The notes: generated by a model from the letters alone, not told the origin. A stretch of 64,000 nucleotides of DNA from Rallus limicola (GCA_022605955.1 JAKCOZ010000059.1:3162001-3226000), one strand, 5' to 3'. Positions 1 to 12,946 are shown, counted from the first letter of the stretch. Made by a program: numbers and translations.

Positions 1-27
1 TTTAAAAGGCTGTGTCTCCATTCACAG

Positions 28-201
28 GAAATCACTGATAATGAAATATTAGAATTGGTACATAGTGCTCTGGGGAGGATGACAGTTATCCGGCAAATTT
101 TCCCTCTCTCAAGGGACAACAATCAGAGATGCATGAGGAACAATCACCGAATATCATCACTGCTGTGCGACCCTCAAGAAGGCTATCTTCAGATGCTCCA
201 G
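28..201 (+). CDS. GRID1: GRID1 exon A (amino-terminal domain, Cys-pair segment)
   Basis: This exon has 58 codons, phase 0 at both ends. The acceptor is a pyrimidine-rich stretch ending TTCACAG at 27; the donor GTCAGT begins at 202 and has a C at +3, so it is not the strongest. The peptide starts [10 protein letters not shown] and ends GYLQMLQ. It belongs to the C-terminal lobe of the extracellular amino-terminal domain, the part of GluD receptors that contacts cerebellin. Cysteines at exon residues 35 and 47 are 12 apart, the same spacing as a disulfide pair I recall for GluD2 (298-310). The motif [13 protein letters not shown] is delta-specific. The peptide continues directly into exon B (LQ to VSNLYLYD). 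The exon begins only 27 bases into the window, so the full upstream branch-point region cannot be judged. Confidence 0.93.
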
Positions 202-2348
202 GTCAGTAGCCGTGCCCAGCAGAAAAGTCCATCTTAGGAATTTGACATGAGCCCATTTTCTGTGACACTGTTCCCTCAGAGGGAGAATAAACCAAGAAAT
301 CTGACCTTCTAACCTTTGGTCAACTTTTTCTGACTGAATTATTTATTTCATTTCCTAGGACTGAGCACTTCAGATGCGATGTTGTGTCTCATGAAATACT
401 AGCAAGTAGCTGTACTAACTCAGAGATGATTTTGCATTTTACATTCTCTTGGGTATCCTTTTCTATCTGACAAAAGAAAAAGTTCTGCTGTCACAGTCTT
501 GTGGTCTTACTGCTTGATTTTATATTTCTGCTTATTAGAAATCTGTTGTGAAAGAGTTAATCTGGGAGGATAACAGTACTCCGATAGGTATTGGGCCGTG
601 GAGCATCTCATATTTAGGTAAATGGACTGAATCCAGCTGATGTATCCAATCTGTCCCATTTCAATAGTCTCAGAAGTCTCTAGCAGCTGATAATTGTCTG
701 AGCATGTGAAGTACGCACAGCTAGTTCATGTTCCAGATTTTGGTAACAGATTTGACTGTGGCATAAGCAACATCTCAAGATTTCTTGGCAATTTATCACA
801 GATGTCAGAATTTTTATTGCAGTAATTTAAATATAATTTAAGGTGCTATTTCCAACTATTTCTGGTTTACTTTAGACTCAGATAAGAATCTCATTTGTAT
901 CACTGTTGAAGGTATTGAATAAACCCGAAAACTTTAGTGAGACTCAGAATACAAGTTTCATTAGAACTTTTTGATTGCAGCTTTAGTTTTAACCTGGGAT
1001 GCATTGAGTGAGGATACAGTGGTTGAGCCTGTGAGTTGGCCAGCATAGGTATTGTGTGTTAGAGTAAATCTCACAGGGGCTTGGTTGGGCTGTGGGGAGG
1101 GGGCTGTTGGCAGTCCGGGTTGCTGCGGCCTGGCCAGGAAGGTGGTGTAGGATGAGGAGCCCTTCCAGAGACAACTCGTGCTGGTTTGGGAATGCTTCTG
1201 AAGAGCAAAGTGGGAAATCAGAAGAGGTAGGAGATTCTCAGGAAGAGAAGTGGCTAGGTCAGAATTTTCCAAAGAACATGGATGTGAATGTTTGATTCAC
1301 TTATTTATGCCCTACTATGTTGCTGTAGTTGCAGAGACTGCAATCCCTTGTTGGAGGGAAGTGTGTTTCTTCATTGAGGAGAACTTTTGCCTACTCAGGT
1401 TCTGTTATAGCAGTGCAAAGTTTGTGAAATGCCAGCCACATGCACTGTAGTTCTTAGCTCTGGTCTATTCTTTCTTCGTAGAGGGAAGTCTATGTCTACC
1501 TTGACTTAGAAAGAAAAGGCACTTTTGAGCTCTCTTAGTTACCCTGAGGTAAGCTGTAATGAGAACAAAGGCCACTCATTTCAGAGGATCCAAGCAATTT
1601 TCAGTATGTTGAAAAAATTATCTATCCTGCACAAACAAATCACTCATTGGAGAACGGTAGGATTTTGAGTATTGCTGCCTGTGCTGTACAATCTAACTCA
1701 GACTCATCTGAAGGGCTCTGACAGACTTCTCTGAGCATGTTCTTATTTGCTAAATCAGTAACTGGCCTGCTAGCACAAACAGCCTTGTGCCCCAATTACA
1801 AAATTTCAGTGACAAGGACCCTTTAGGAAAGACCTGCTTCCTGCTGATTCCCAAATGTGGGCTTTGAGAAGCAATACTTGCCCAGTTTTGACCAGAAAAT
1901 TTATACCACCTTGGAAACTGTCTTTGAGAGAAGGGAACAGCAATATTATGCTTTGGCTGTTAGTTCCTTTTCTATTAACTTAGAAAGAAGAAAAAGATAT
2001 CAAGAAGTGCAGAAGATAAAGTACACCTTTTGGGAGTTGATTCCCTAACAGTCATGGCCAGCCACATTGGAACAAAATTCCATGAAACTGAAGGGGACGT
2101 GTGAGATCTCTTAGATTAGCTGCTCCAGTACATCTTGGTTTATCTTTTAAGTTTCTACATATTGAATATAGGAAGCTTTGAGCATGTGCAGTATATCTGA
2201 AGCATTCCACCGATGCAGTTTTTTCATAGTCTTCACCAAAACATCTTATATAACACCTTGTGGGCAATACAGCTCGTACTAATTTCCAAGTATGACTGAC
2301 ATGTTATTAATGGTCCTGCAATTCAGGTACTTTCAATCTTCTGTTTCC

Positions 2349-2371
2349 TTTTTTTTTTTTTTTTTTTTTTT
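2349..2371. repeat. Poly-T run (23 nt)
   Basis: This is an uninterrupted T homopolymer preceded by CTGTTTCC and followed by GCTTAAAAAATAG. It could be a simple homopolymer or the reversed A-tail of an old retroposed sequence, but no recognisable element body adjoins it. Confidence 0.85.
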
Positions 2372-2604
2372 GCTTAAAAAATAGTTTTGACCTTTTGCTG
2401 TACAGAAGTACATCACTAAATTACCCTGGTTGCCAGAGGCTGCAGTAGCTCCCAGCTCCATGTCAAGCTGCATGAATCCACCAGAGGCAGTGACCGCCTG
2501 TCAGCGCCGAGTCCTCGTGTTGCTTTGAAGTAGTTTGATTAACACCACAGTTTGGAAATCCCTGGCTCGTTCTCCCTTGGGCAATCTCATATTAATAATT
2601 CTTT

Positions 2605-2618
2605 GTTGTCAAGGTAAC
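2605..2618. promoter_or_regulatory. X-box-like (RFX-type) imperfect palindrome
   Basis: The sequence GTTGTCAAGGTAAC differs at one base from the RFX consensus form GTNRCC-NN-RGYAAC. It sits in an AT-rich stretch with several TAAT cores (2590-2660), which resembles intronic enhancer DNA. The match is visible in the sequence; any binding or enhancer activity is inference. Confidence 0.3.
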
Positions 2619-5042
2619 TTACCAGCTATTGTTGGTTAATTATTTATTTAATGACTTTGAAGAAGAATAAGCTAATCTCTGTCAGCCTCTAGCTGTAAGA
2701 TTTTTATAGGGGAGAATGTAGCATTTTTAGAAAGCTAGTAAGGAAAGAAACATTTACGTCACGGATTATTAACTTTGTTCCGGCTAAATTAATGGAAAAC
2801 TTTTTGGAATTATTTTGTTCTTAGTGTCTTTAGCACCATATCCTGGAAAGTTGTTTTTCAGTGGGTGATCATCCCAGTTTGGCATTCTGACAAGGCTTTT
2901 AAAGATCAGGCTGTTCTGCAAGCTCATCTAAAAACTCATCTGTTCCGAATGCTTTGTGGAAATCCAATCTTGCTCCATCAACTCACTTGTCAAAATTTTG
3001 CTCATGCCCTTATTTCTTACACATATAATATGCCCAGCTGGGTCTCTGCTTCAACTGGAGAAAAAGCTTTCTAAAGTTTCCTGGGTTTGGTCATGTTGTT
3101 TGACTTCAGAGGATTACTATTGTCCCTCTTATTCTTCATATATGATTTCTGTGTCCATCTCCCTTACTTTTTTGTAAGTGGAAAAAAGACAGTTTAGAAC
3201 TTGCTGTCTTCCATTGGCAATAAGCATCTTGCGGTTTGGGCCATCAGCGCTGTCAGTGTTGTTTCAGCTGGAGAAAGAATACTGAAGAACTTCATGATTT
3301 ATGCTTAAATCTAGTTAGTCCTGGATAGACGTAGTAAGTTTCCTTGCATGGCATTTGAATGGTGTCATGTGTGATTACTGCTATTAAATTGTTTATGTTG
3401 CTTCAGACAGTTGTACAGAGTCAATTTGAAGAAATTTTAATGCACAACCTGCTTCTTTCCAAAATCTTCCCCTTTAAATGTTAGTTTTGAAGACTGTCTA
3501 CGGACCTGATTCTTTATTAAGATCTTTTTTCTTTCATCAGATTATTCATGATTTATTAATAAACTCAAAATCATTTTTTTCTTCTAATGTTTTTTTAAGA
3601 AAGATTTCTCTTCAGAAATTCAATTCCCATTACAGTTTGTTTCTTCCTTATTTACCATTTATACAGTTAATAAACTGTAATATGTAATCATATTACAGGG
3701 ACACAGTGTATATGAAATAATTTGGCACGCTCCAAAATATATAGAAAGATTAAAAAAACAGAAAGAAAACCCCAGGAAACTGTGTCACAAAATTAATGAG
3801 GTTACTCCTCACAGGATCCAGAGTCCAACCTCTGTCTGAACAACTATTCCAGACGTTGATTTAATGTATTTGAAGAGAAGATGTGAGAGGATAGTCGCTG
3901 AAACAGCTACTCTTCTCCCTGCATAAAAATTTCATTCTTCAAAGACTCCACCATCAGATATCTTTGTAGGCATCTCTTTGCACTTGCTCCTACTGAGCTG
4001 CACTGATATTTATGACCTGTCTTTTCTGCAGGAATGACTGCAGTTTAACTAATGCAAGTGGAGATATTTTTTGGAGATGTGTTTGACTTGCCTAAACTTA
4101 GGGGCCAGATCCTGCAGTTTGGTCACACTAAATAGCGTTACTCTCATTCGACCTATTTACACTGCAGTTATTACACAGCTGTTACATGCTACTGGGGGCA
4201 CTAAATATTGCTTAAGCCCTATTAAAGCATTTACTTTCTCCCATAAATGGCTGATGAGCCAAATTTTTCATTCCCTTTCATTACAAAGCTGTATTTGCAT
4301 GTCTTTTTAACAAAGTTTAATTTGGATTTTTGGCTGGGTGTTCTGTCACTGGCAGTTCTGAAACTGTTTCTGAGTGCCACGTGAATAAAAGATATCCTTG
4401 AACTGACTTTACTGCGCATTGCACAATGTCATCTCTCCTTGGAGCCTGTGTGTTTTATACAAGGCGTGCTAGCAGAAGAATTGGTTTACAAAACCTAAAT
4501 GCATACAGATGTCTTCTGGCCATATGAGTGGTCCGGGGGCTGGAACTGCAGGTACATTCTGGAGCAAGCTTTTCCTCTCTGCTCAGACCTCCTCTTTTGA
4601 CTGCTGGAGTTCTCTATTTGCATAATTATTTCATGGAATTTTTGTTCACTGCTCTATCAAGCAGCATAAAAAGTCAGCTAGAAGAAAGGGTCTTTCTCTT
4701 GATTTCTCTTTTTATTGCTCATGAAACCTAATTTGCACCCATATTTATTTATAAACGAGGAAGGATAAAATGATAACCTTATACTCTTGTTTTGCAATTC
4801 CAATATTACTGGTTGTCCTCCTGTCTGAGTCTTAGTTGTATTCAGTTTTCTTTGTCAAATGTCTCCTCCCAGACTTTCCTATGACAGCTAGTGTTAGCTG
4901 TGCCAAGTTCTTGAGACATTTTAGTGAATGAAACCAATGCCTGCAGCTAACAAGCTTGATCATTACAGGGCAACCCTGGCCTTTTGTTGTTCTTAACATG
5001 TTGTTATAAACCACACTGAGGAAGAAAACACTCAAAATTACC

Positions 5043-5071
5043 ACAGAATCACAGAATCGTGGGGGTTGAAA
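5043..5071 (-). mobile_element. Possible CR1 3'-end remnant
   Basis: CACAGAATCACAGAATCG followed by a G run and TTGAAA resembles the reversed 3' terminus of CR1, as at 50539. Only about 29 bases are recognisable, so chance or an independent repeat is possible. Confidence 0.35.
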
Positions 5072-5819
5072 TTATGATAAATATCCATAACAAATAGGTG
5101 AAGGACAGAGAACATTCAGAGAATAGAAACTGTAGGTAGGAAAAAGTGGTGTGAGAAGTGTAACTCAGTAAAATGGGGAAAAAATTAGAAAAGAAAGAAA
5201 AGCTGCTTATTGGGAAAAGAAAAATCTGACTACAGTCTTCCAAGGAAATCATTGGAACCCCCATTGTTGGAGATATGTAAAACCAGAATGGGTAAAACCC
5301 TAAATAATACATTAGTTAGATTCCTTACTGTCAGAAGGCTTGAATAAATATACAATTGACGTCTGGTTTTCTGTGTTTTAGGAAAATTGTATTCAGGCTT
5401 TCATTTGCCTCAGTGATAATAAACAGCCCTTTGGAAGTTTGAGGCTGACATTTTGAGTCTTTAATGAAAGTTTGTTTTTTGACTCTGGTTCTCTCACGAA
5501 CGCCAGACTGCTGGCTGTGATTTTGTTCTCCATGAGCAGCGAAGCGTGTATTTAAAACATAGACATTCATACAAAGTCTCACAATGGGCTCTGCAAACTA
5601 ATCTAAGAAAATGAAATAGGTCAAATTTTCAGTCTCTGCACCCTGGCGACATCCTTGTAAGCACAGAGTTATACCACAGGTAAACCATCGATCTTTGCTG
5701 GTAAGATGCAGCTAGTCATTAGAGACACAAATACATAGCTCTGTTTGGCAGTGCTTGAGCTTTGAAAGTTGAATCACAGTTTTAGGGCACACTGGTGATG
5801 TGCATAGGCAGACATTATG

Positions 5820-6160
5820 ATGTCACTCCCCAGGCAGCAGCAAGTGTCTCTGCTGCTGGCAGGCTGCGCTTGGTCTGAGCTTGTCTTCCATCTGCTTCAT
5901 CCTTGGAGCTGACTGCTGTGGCCACTGACAGGGTGATTTTGGCAGCAGCATGGTACAGATGCCCAGCTTGGGAAGGAGTTTTCGAAGCAGTGGCATCTGG
6001 GTGTCAGCTTGTCTTCCCAGCTGGTCTTATCAGTGATCTCGTCCGGTGGGACTTCTGGCTCTGCTGGCACCTCTGAAGTTGGGGTCAGTCTTTGGGGCTT
6101 GCCGTCCGTCCCAGGAGAGCACTTGTCTATGACTAGTTCCTCTGAAGGAGCTGCAAAATC
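5820..6160. other. GC-richer unexplained patch in intron A-B
   Basis: This patch is clearly less AT-rich than its surroundings and is rich in CTG/CAG trinucleotides. On the minus strand a frame is open from about 6211 to 5897 (104 codons). Within it, TTGATTTTGCAG at 6163-6151 looks like a splice acceptor, followed by 84 open codons. I do not recognise the encoded peptide. It could be an old processed pseudogene, an antisense exon, a diverged transposon fragment, or chance. Confidence 0.3.
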
Positions 6161-7046
6161 AATATATAACATTAAAAATAAAATCACTCTGGAAAATCTC
6201 ATGAAATTCACATAAAAAACTCTATAAAATTATATTTAGTAATGTAATAGGGTGAGATTTCCATTCTCATTGGAAATTTCTGCCTGCTCTATGCGTACAC
6301 AGTGGAATTTTTCTTCATTGCTAAATAAGAGCTCATAAAGTCTGGAATAATTTTCAGAAGATTGACCAAAGCATGCTTAAAAATTACTCATATAGAGGGC
6401 AAACTCCTTCATCTATTGGTGAAACAGTCACCATCATTCTTATAGCAGGCAGATCTAGAATCAATTTCAGTCACAGTACCTCCTGCGCTTACAGCTCTCA
6501 GCAAGGAATTGAAAGAGAAATGGAATGTTACTGTTTCTTCCCCCAAACAGGACTGAAATGGAACACTTTTTCTAGTACAGGATTTTTTGTTACATGAAGG
6601 GAATCCCCCTGCAGGCAAAGGTATGTCCTTTCTTCATCTGTTTTCCCTGCTGAATATATAAATAGGGAGAATAAGTAACGCTCCAGAGCTTGGAAAACCC
6701 AAAGTAGTCAAGTACATCAACTTATTTTTTCTTCTCTCTCTTTTCTCCTCTTCTTTCTTTGCCACCAATTCCAAATGCTACCTCATGACTAATTTTTAAA
6801 TGTGCTATTTTCTCATGCCTCTGACTGCACTGGTGGAAACAGAATAAAGCTGATCCCTTGGGCACCTCACAAATTCCCTTTCAGAGGTCATGTTTGTGTA
6901 GCCAGATGAAAATTAAAATATGTCTGCAGTTGCAGGAACAAGTGCATAGAGTCCTTGTCCACTGAACCTTTTTTCTTTTCACAACAGCACTCTTCTGGGG
7001 GATGCAGCAAACTTGCTGCAAATGTAATCCAGAACATATGCAAAGA

Positions 7047-7080
7047 TTTTGCATTAAGAGGAATTTTGTATTAAGAGGAA
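7047..7080. repeat. 17-bp tandem duplication
   Basis: TTTTGCATTAAGAGGAA (7047-7063) is followed at once by TTTTGTATTAAGAGGAA (7064-7080), with a single C/T difference. This is a simple local duplication. Confidence 0.85.
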
Positions 7081-8640
7081 TATAATAGAAAATAAAGGAA
7101 ATTATTATTGTCCTGGATTTACTGTGCGATCAGGCCAGAATTTCTGTGTCTGGTTTAAAGTAGCTTTTTTCTATCAACAAATATGGGTAGGTCATGATCA
7201 TGATTTTGAGAAGAGGAACACATTTGAGGTGTTTAATTGTTCTTATTTTTTTACCTCAGAAAGTAATGAGGAAAAAAGAAGATAAAATTGCTTCAAAGTA
7301 ATTTAATAACATATCTTACTGTATGTATTGAGGGAGTCAACTGTTCAGCTACAGCCACACAACACTACTCAGGTATCAGATTAGATCTGGCTCCGAAATT
7401 CTGTTTTCTAGCATAAAGCTAGTTCCCTTTTGAGATTAGGCAAAGGCATTCAGTCTGTAATACTGTGGATGTTCAGGAGCTAAGCTTTGCTCTGCACGCT
7501 GGGAAGGATCAAAAGGATGACATTTTCCAAGTTACCAGGTTGTTCTTGATCATTTTTTGCACTTCAAAGAAGTAACTCTTGACCCAGAGTGCGACCAAAA
7601 CAATACTATCACATGAACATCTTGCCTTCTCTTGTTTTAAATAAACGTCTTCAGACTGAATTTTGGTCGCTGTACAAAACCAGATGCTTTGAATCATGCT
7701 CCATATTAAACAGTTCTGCCTTAATAGGGCTGACTTCTGCATTTTGTGTTAATTTATGACTTAACTAGCAGACTGGGCAAATATTTTTAAAAGATAGTTT
7801 TTATTTTTTTTTCATTGTTACAAATCAAGCCTCGGTTGTGGAGATTCTGCTGTTATTTTTTCTTTTGTTATCTTTTTTTTTAATTAGCTTGCATATGTTC
7901 TATTCTAAAGAAGAAATATCAATGGTGTGAATAAAATTCAATTTGCTCTTCCATTGACTTTTCAGTGAGCAGCGGGCAAAAAGGGTGTAAAATGTAGTAA
8001 TGCCTGTATGCCATTGTTGGTGGAGTAAACACACAGAGCATGAAACTCCCTTTCTTGCTGTGATTCAGTTTATATCATTCTTTCAAAAGAAAATAATAAA
8101 ACAATATTGAAACAAACCTGCTATAGGTCTAACCGAATTACATGGATTCGGTTGATAAAGAAGATTTTGGGTTGCTGTACAGCATAGGGTAATTGGTGTT
8201 GGGTGCACAGTCATGTAGCCTAAGATACTCAAAAGCAGCTGTCTCAAGCTTTCTGTCCATCAGGTGTGCAGAGTTGTGGCTGCTTCTTTAAAGGCATAAA
8301 AAAATAGAAAGAGAAGGAAGCTGGTGTACCCAAATATATCTGATATTTCACCCCAGAGCTCTGCTAGCAAACCTAGCAAACTGTTTGGGGGAATGAGCCT
8401 GCAGTTTTCTAGAACTGAAAAAGAACAATGCTGTACCAAGAAAATACAAATCATTCCTGATTTGTGACTCTTCCAAGGTAACAATGAGTTGTCAGTTAAA
8501 AGTGAGGGTGTAAAATCAAATTCAGTGGGAAGCAAAGGGGACCTGACAGCACATAAGAAATGAAATTTTTCCTTATGCATGTAAAAATCTATTTCTAAGC
8601 AACTGGGTCTTGTGGTATGTATTTTGAGGAGTTTATTTTC

Positions 8641-8708
8641 TGGTTTGGGGCTTTGTTTTTGGTTGGGTTTGCTTTTTTGGTTTATTACTTGTTGGATTTT
8701 TTTTGTGG
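8641..8708. repeat. G/T-rich low-complexity tract
   Basis: The stretch is made of TGGTTTGGGG, TTGGTTGGG and TTTTTTGG-like pieces with almost no A or C. It is one of several such tracts in this window (also 16565-16590, 18581-18640, 30880-30956, 36081-36121). Confidence 0.7.
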
Positions 8709-10345
8709 AGAGTAGCTTAACACAGAGGATGAAAAGCACCCTGTTGGATAATAAGGACTTGCTTGCTTGCTTTGTTTGAGAGTTGTTTGGAAAATATCTG
8801 CAGAGTAGGGAGACAAATGGAACTGAACAGAAGAGACTTAGTTGCTTAGTTGCTGGGACTCTTATCAATGCTTTACTTCCTTTTCTCTAAAAAAGTGAGA
8901 TAATTTGGAAGTAGCCATTATGGAAATTCTTTTAAAAGGAAAAGAATTAACTAGATAAAATAATAAATACAGGGAATGTCAACTACTGGTTCAAGAAGGC
9001 TGGAAAGAAAAGGAGGGAAAGAAAATGGCAATGGCCGATAGGAGAGATTCTCAGCAATAGTATCTCGAAAGTAGAATCTCAGAAGTTTTGCATTATTTTT
9101 GCACCAATATCCCTTTTTTATGTCCAGTCACTTAAATATGTGGGTTTCCTCCACCTCTTGCTTGTTTTCTTCCTGTTTTGACTCTTTAAAACTGAAATTT
9201 TGTGGGTTTTTTTTTTAGTTGTTTAGATATACTAGATTATTTTTTTAAATGCTCATATCCTCAACTTATGTCACACTTAAGATTATGGAACAGAAAGCAC
9301 TTTGTTTTTGAAGACTAGGAGCTTAAGATATCAGAAGTTTGCTTGGAGACAGCGATGCAACAGTAATATATATTTAAGCTTTCACAACTGACTGACATGA
9401 CATTTTTATAGACTGTATGCAGCTGCATTGCTTTCCCCAGGTAGCCTCTTCCCTGTATCTGGGTTGTATCTACAATGAATTAAAGAAATCTAAAGGATAA
9501 TTGGCAAATTTGTGGATGACCATGGGTAAAGACCTTCAGATAGGATAATATTTTAAACAAATAAGCAGTATCTGTCAACTGATGCGAACTGGAGATTTGT
9601 TTAGTAAAGAGTAAATCGATATACCTGAATCTGAAAAGGTTTGAAGAAGAGTTGATGTAAACTGTGGAAACAGGTGGAGAGTGCATAATTTATTCTTTTT
9701 ATTTAATATCACACTCAACTTCCACTTCTGAAGTTTTATCACTTGTAGTGAATACTGCTACATGTCAAAGATACGATCTTGTGTTTCTGACCCTGTCTTG
9801 ATTTGAAAAATGAAATTCAAGGTGGAGCATTACTAGTGTGGTGCTCTTACTAAAGCCTTTTTGTCAATTATTGTTCTTTTTCACTCTCGTGTAAATTGAA
9901 AAATAAAGAAGCTAAAATCAATAACTCCTGAGAAAGTAAAATAGTAACCAGTCTCCTTTATATTCAGTGGAGAGAGACCAAAATAATATTATCATTTTTC
10001 TCCACTCTGTTCTAAATAGTTGCATTAGTATTATACTTTGTATGCCAGAAGTCACCAAGGAGATTGGAATTAAGCTCTTCTTTTTTTTTAATTTGAGCAT
10101 TCCACCTTTTTCCTCCCTGCAGAAAGGACTGACAAGTAGCAATCTTTGTCTTTCAGTGATAGACAGCTGTACTCCTTGTATAGTTGAGCGTATAATTGAT
10201 CTGCGATCTCTTACATCTTTTCAGTGATGCATTACAGCAGTGTAGGTAATGCACAGGCAATGCAAGTGTACTAGAGTATCTTGGCCAGAAGGGCCTGGGT
10301 GCCAAGCAGGAAAGAAGGTGGGAGTGAGCGAGCACCAGTATTTGA

Positions 10346-10684
<339 letters not shown>

Positions 10685-10908
10685 TAGCGTTCTTTCTACC
10701 CGAGGTTAGCTTTTGAAGAGGTTTTTGACCTCTCTTCAACTTTTTTTTTTGATTTATTATAAACAAGTGATCTATAACTACCAGGAATGATCTACAGGTA
10801 TTAAGCAAGCAAATGATTTATTGCAATCTAATTACTCACACTGCAGTGTTGTTTCAGTGGTGTGTGTTCTACTTCTGTCGTTCTCATAGCTACCTTCTGT
10901 GGAAGGTA

Positions 10909-10919
10909 GTGATTAGGAA
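10909..10919. repeat. Left copy of 11-bp direct repeat flanking CR1
   Basis: GTGATTAGGAA is found here and again, identical, at 11860-11870 immediately after the CR1 tail. It is probably a target-site duplication. Confidence 0.7.
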
Positions 10920-11859
10920 GTAAGTTTGTTTGCTGTTTAATAACTTTACTAATGATATTGGCAGTGGGATTGAGTGCACCCTCAGCAAATTTTCTGATGG
11001 AGCCAAGCTGAATGGTGTTGTTAATGTGCCAGAGGGACCTGGACAGGCTGGAGAAGTGGGGCCAGGTGATCATGAGGTTCAACAAAGCCAAGTGCGGGAT
11101 CCTGCACCTGGGTCGGGGCAATCCCTGTTATCCATACAGGTTAGGAGATGATTTGCTGGAAAGCAGCCCTAAGGAAAAGGACTTGGGGGTACTCATGGAT
11201 TAGAAGGTGGACATGAGCCACCAGTGTGCATCTGCAGCCCTGAAGGCTGACCATACCCTGGGCTGCATCGAAAGAAGTGTGGCCAGCAGATCAAGAAAGG
11301 CGATTCTGCCCCTCTGCTCTGCTCTGGTGAGGCTTAACCTGGAATACTGCATCCAGCTCTGGAGCTCTCAACACAAGAAGGACACGGACCTGTTGGAGTA
11401 TGTCCAGAGGAGGCCACAAAAATGATCAAAGGGCTGGAGCACCTCTCCCGTGAAGATAGGCTGAGAGAGTTGGGCTTGTTCAGCCTGGAGAAGAAAAGAC
11501 TCTGTGGGACCTTATAGCGGCCTTCCAGTACCTGAAAGCTGCCTATAAGAAAGCTGGGGGAAAACTGTTCATGAGGGCATGTAGCAGTAGGACAAGGGGT
11601 GATGGTTTTAAACTCAAAGAGGGAAGATTCAGGTTGGATATTTGGAAAAAAGCTCTTCATTTGTGAGGGTGGTAGATCACTGGAACAGGTTCCCCAGAGA
11701 GGTGATGGAGGCCCTATCCCTGGAGATATACAAGATCAGGCTTGATGGGCTCTGAGTGACCTGCTCTAGTGAAGATGTCCCTGCTTACTGCAGGAGGGTT
11801 GGACTAGATGGCTACTAAAGGTCCCTTCCAACCTTACACATTCTACGATTCTATGAAAT
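10920..11859 (+). mobile_element. CR1 non-LTR retrotransposon, 5'-truncated and decayed
   Basis: This is the 3' part of a CR1 LINE: the end of the reverse transcriptase reading frame plus the 3' untranslated tail, finishing ATTCTACGATTCTATGA. Recognisable translated pieces include [20 protein letters not shown] and SRSRKAILPL. The copy is dead: the frame shifts near 11010-11040, where some consensus sequence appears to be missing, and there is an in-frame TAG at 11201-11203. The 5' boundary is set from the end of the left direct repeat, so the first dozen bases are uncertain. Confidence 0.93.
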
Positions 11860-11870
11860 GTGATTAGGAA
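11860..11870. repeat. Right copy of 11-bp direct repeat flanking CR1
   Basis: GTGATTAGGAA is identical to 10909-10919 and abuts the CR1 3' tail. Confidence 0.7.
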
Positions 11871-12826
11871 TAGCCCTACAAATCGATGTGTGCATGTAAC
11901 ACAGTAATTTCCCAAGAGAAGAACTTAAGGAGCTTGAGTTTAAGGCTTATTTTCTGTTTACTGCAGCTCGTTTGTCTTTTCAAGTTAGCTGAGCATTGGT
12001 ATGCATCTTTTTGTGTACTGTAGCCCACAGTGAAAGGGGTCTGATTTAGCTAAATTGTCAGTAACTGTTACGCTGTCTTGTAGCATGTTGAATTACTCAA
12101 GTATGGATAGTCTTGTGGCTTTGCAGGTACATAACTTCTTGTATGAAAATTACTTGACCACAAATTCTAGTGGAAAATATACTCATATTTTACTCTGCTA
12201 ATTTTAGCAATTATTTAGAAAAACACCCTATTTCTCAATGTATGTTGATTAAAGGGTTTTCCTCTAGTAAAATAATGCAATTTGATTTTTATATCATGCT
12301 TTGACTAGCTCTAATGACATCATCCTTTATTACTAGATTAATTCAAACTTTAGTGCAATTTGTTTGCTACAAACCGAAAATCAAACTCTGTGATACTTTT
12401 ACAGAGAGGTTTTGATAATGCTTAGCATTTTATCTTTTTCTCATGCCTCTCTTGGAAGCACAGGAGGCATAGTCTTTTGGACTTGGAGTTTGTACCTCTG
12501 TATTCGGCCCCAGAACTGAACCTGCTGTCCTTGGTTACGCTGTTGTCTCATGATCCACCAATGTTTTCATCCTTTTGGGGGGGGGTCTATTTCTGTGAAA
12601 GATGAAGACCTGATGGCTCTTTTCCACAAAATACAGTGGGTATGTTAGTGCTAAAGTAATTTTTCTCTCTCAAAAATTAAAAAAGTATCTTTGGTGCTGT
12701 TTGAGCTATTGAAGAACATGGAAATGTCCCATTGAAATTCACTGTAAACATTTTCAAGAAGATTCAGCATACCTGCAATGAAGATAATTTTTTCTGTTCT
12801 AAAATTTCTGAAACTTACTTCCTTAG

Positions 12827-12946
12827 GGCCATATAACTGGGCTTACTGGTGTTATGGAGTTCAGAGAAGATGGTGCCAACCCCTACGTACAGTTTGAAAT
12901 ACTGGGCACGAGCTACAGCGAAACATTTGGCAAAGATGTGCGAAGG
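12827..12946 (+). CDS. GRID1: GRID1 exon C (end of amino-terminal domain)
   Basis: This exon has 40 codons, phase 0 at both ends. The acceptor is ACTTCCTTAG and the donor is GTAAAG at 12947. The peptide begins [12 protein letters not shown] and ends TFGKDVRR. The pattern 'GLTG..EF...NPYV.FEIL' is the closing part of the amino-terminal domain in iGluRs, a periplasmic-binding-protein-like fold. It joins exon B (IKK to GHIT) and exon D (VRR to LATWDSEKG) without interruption in frame. Confidence 0.96.

Noticed and set aside
961..1295. Overlapping open frames on both strands near 1.0-1.3 kb
   Set aside because: No recognisable domain, no splice-consistent link to the receptor, and lengths expected by chance.
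2468..2485. CCACCAGAGGCAGTG, resembling a CTCF core
   Set aside because: One G short of the core consensus with poor flanks; too weak without binding data.
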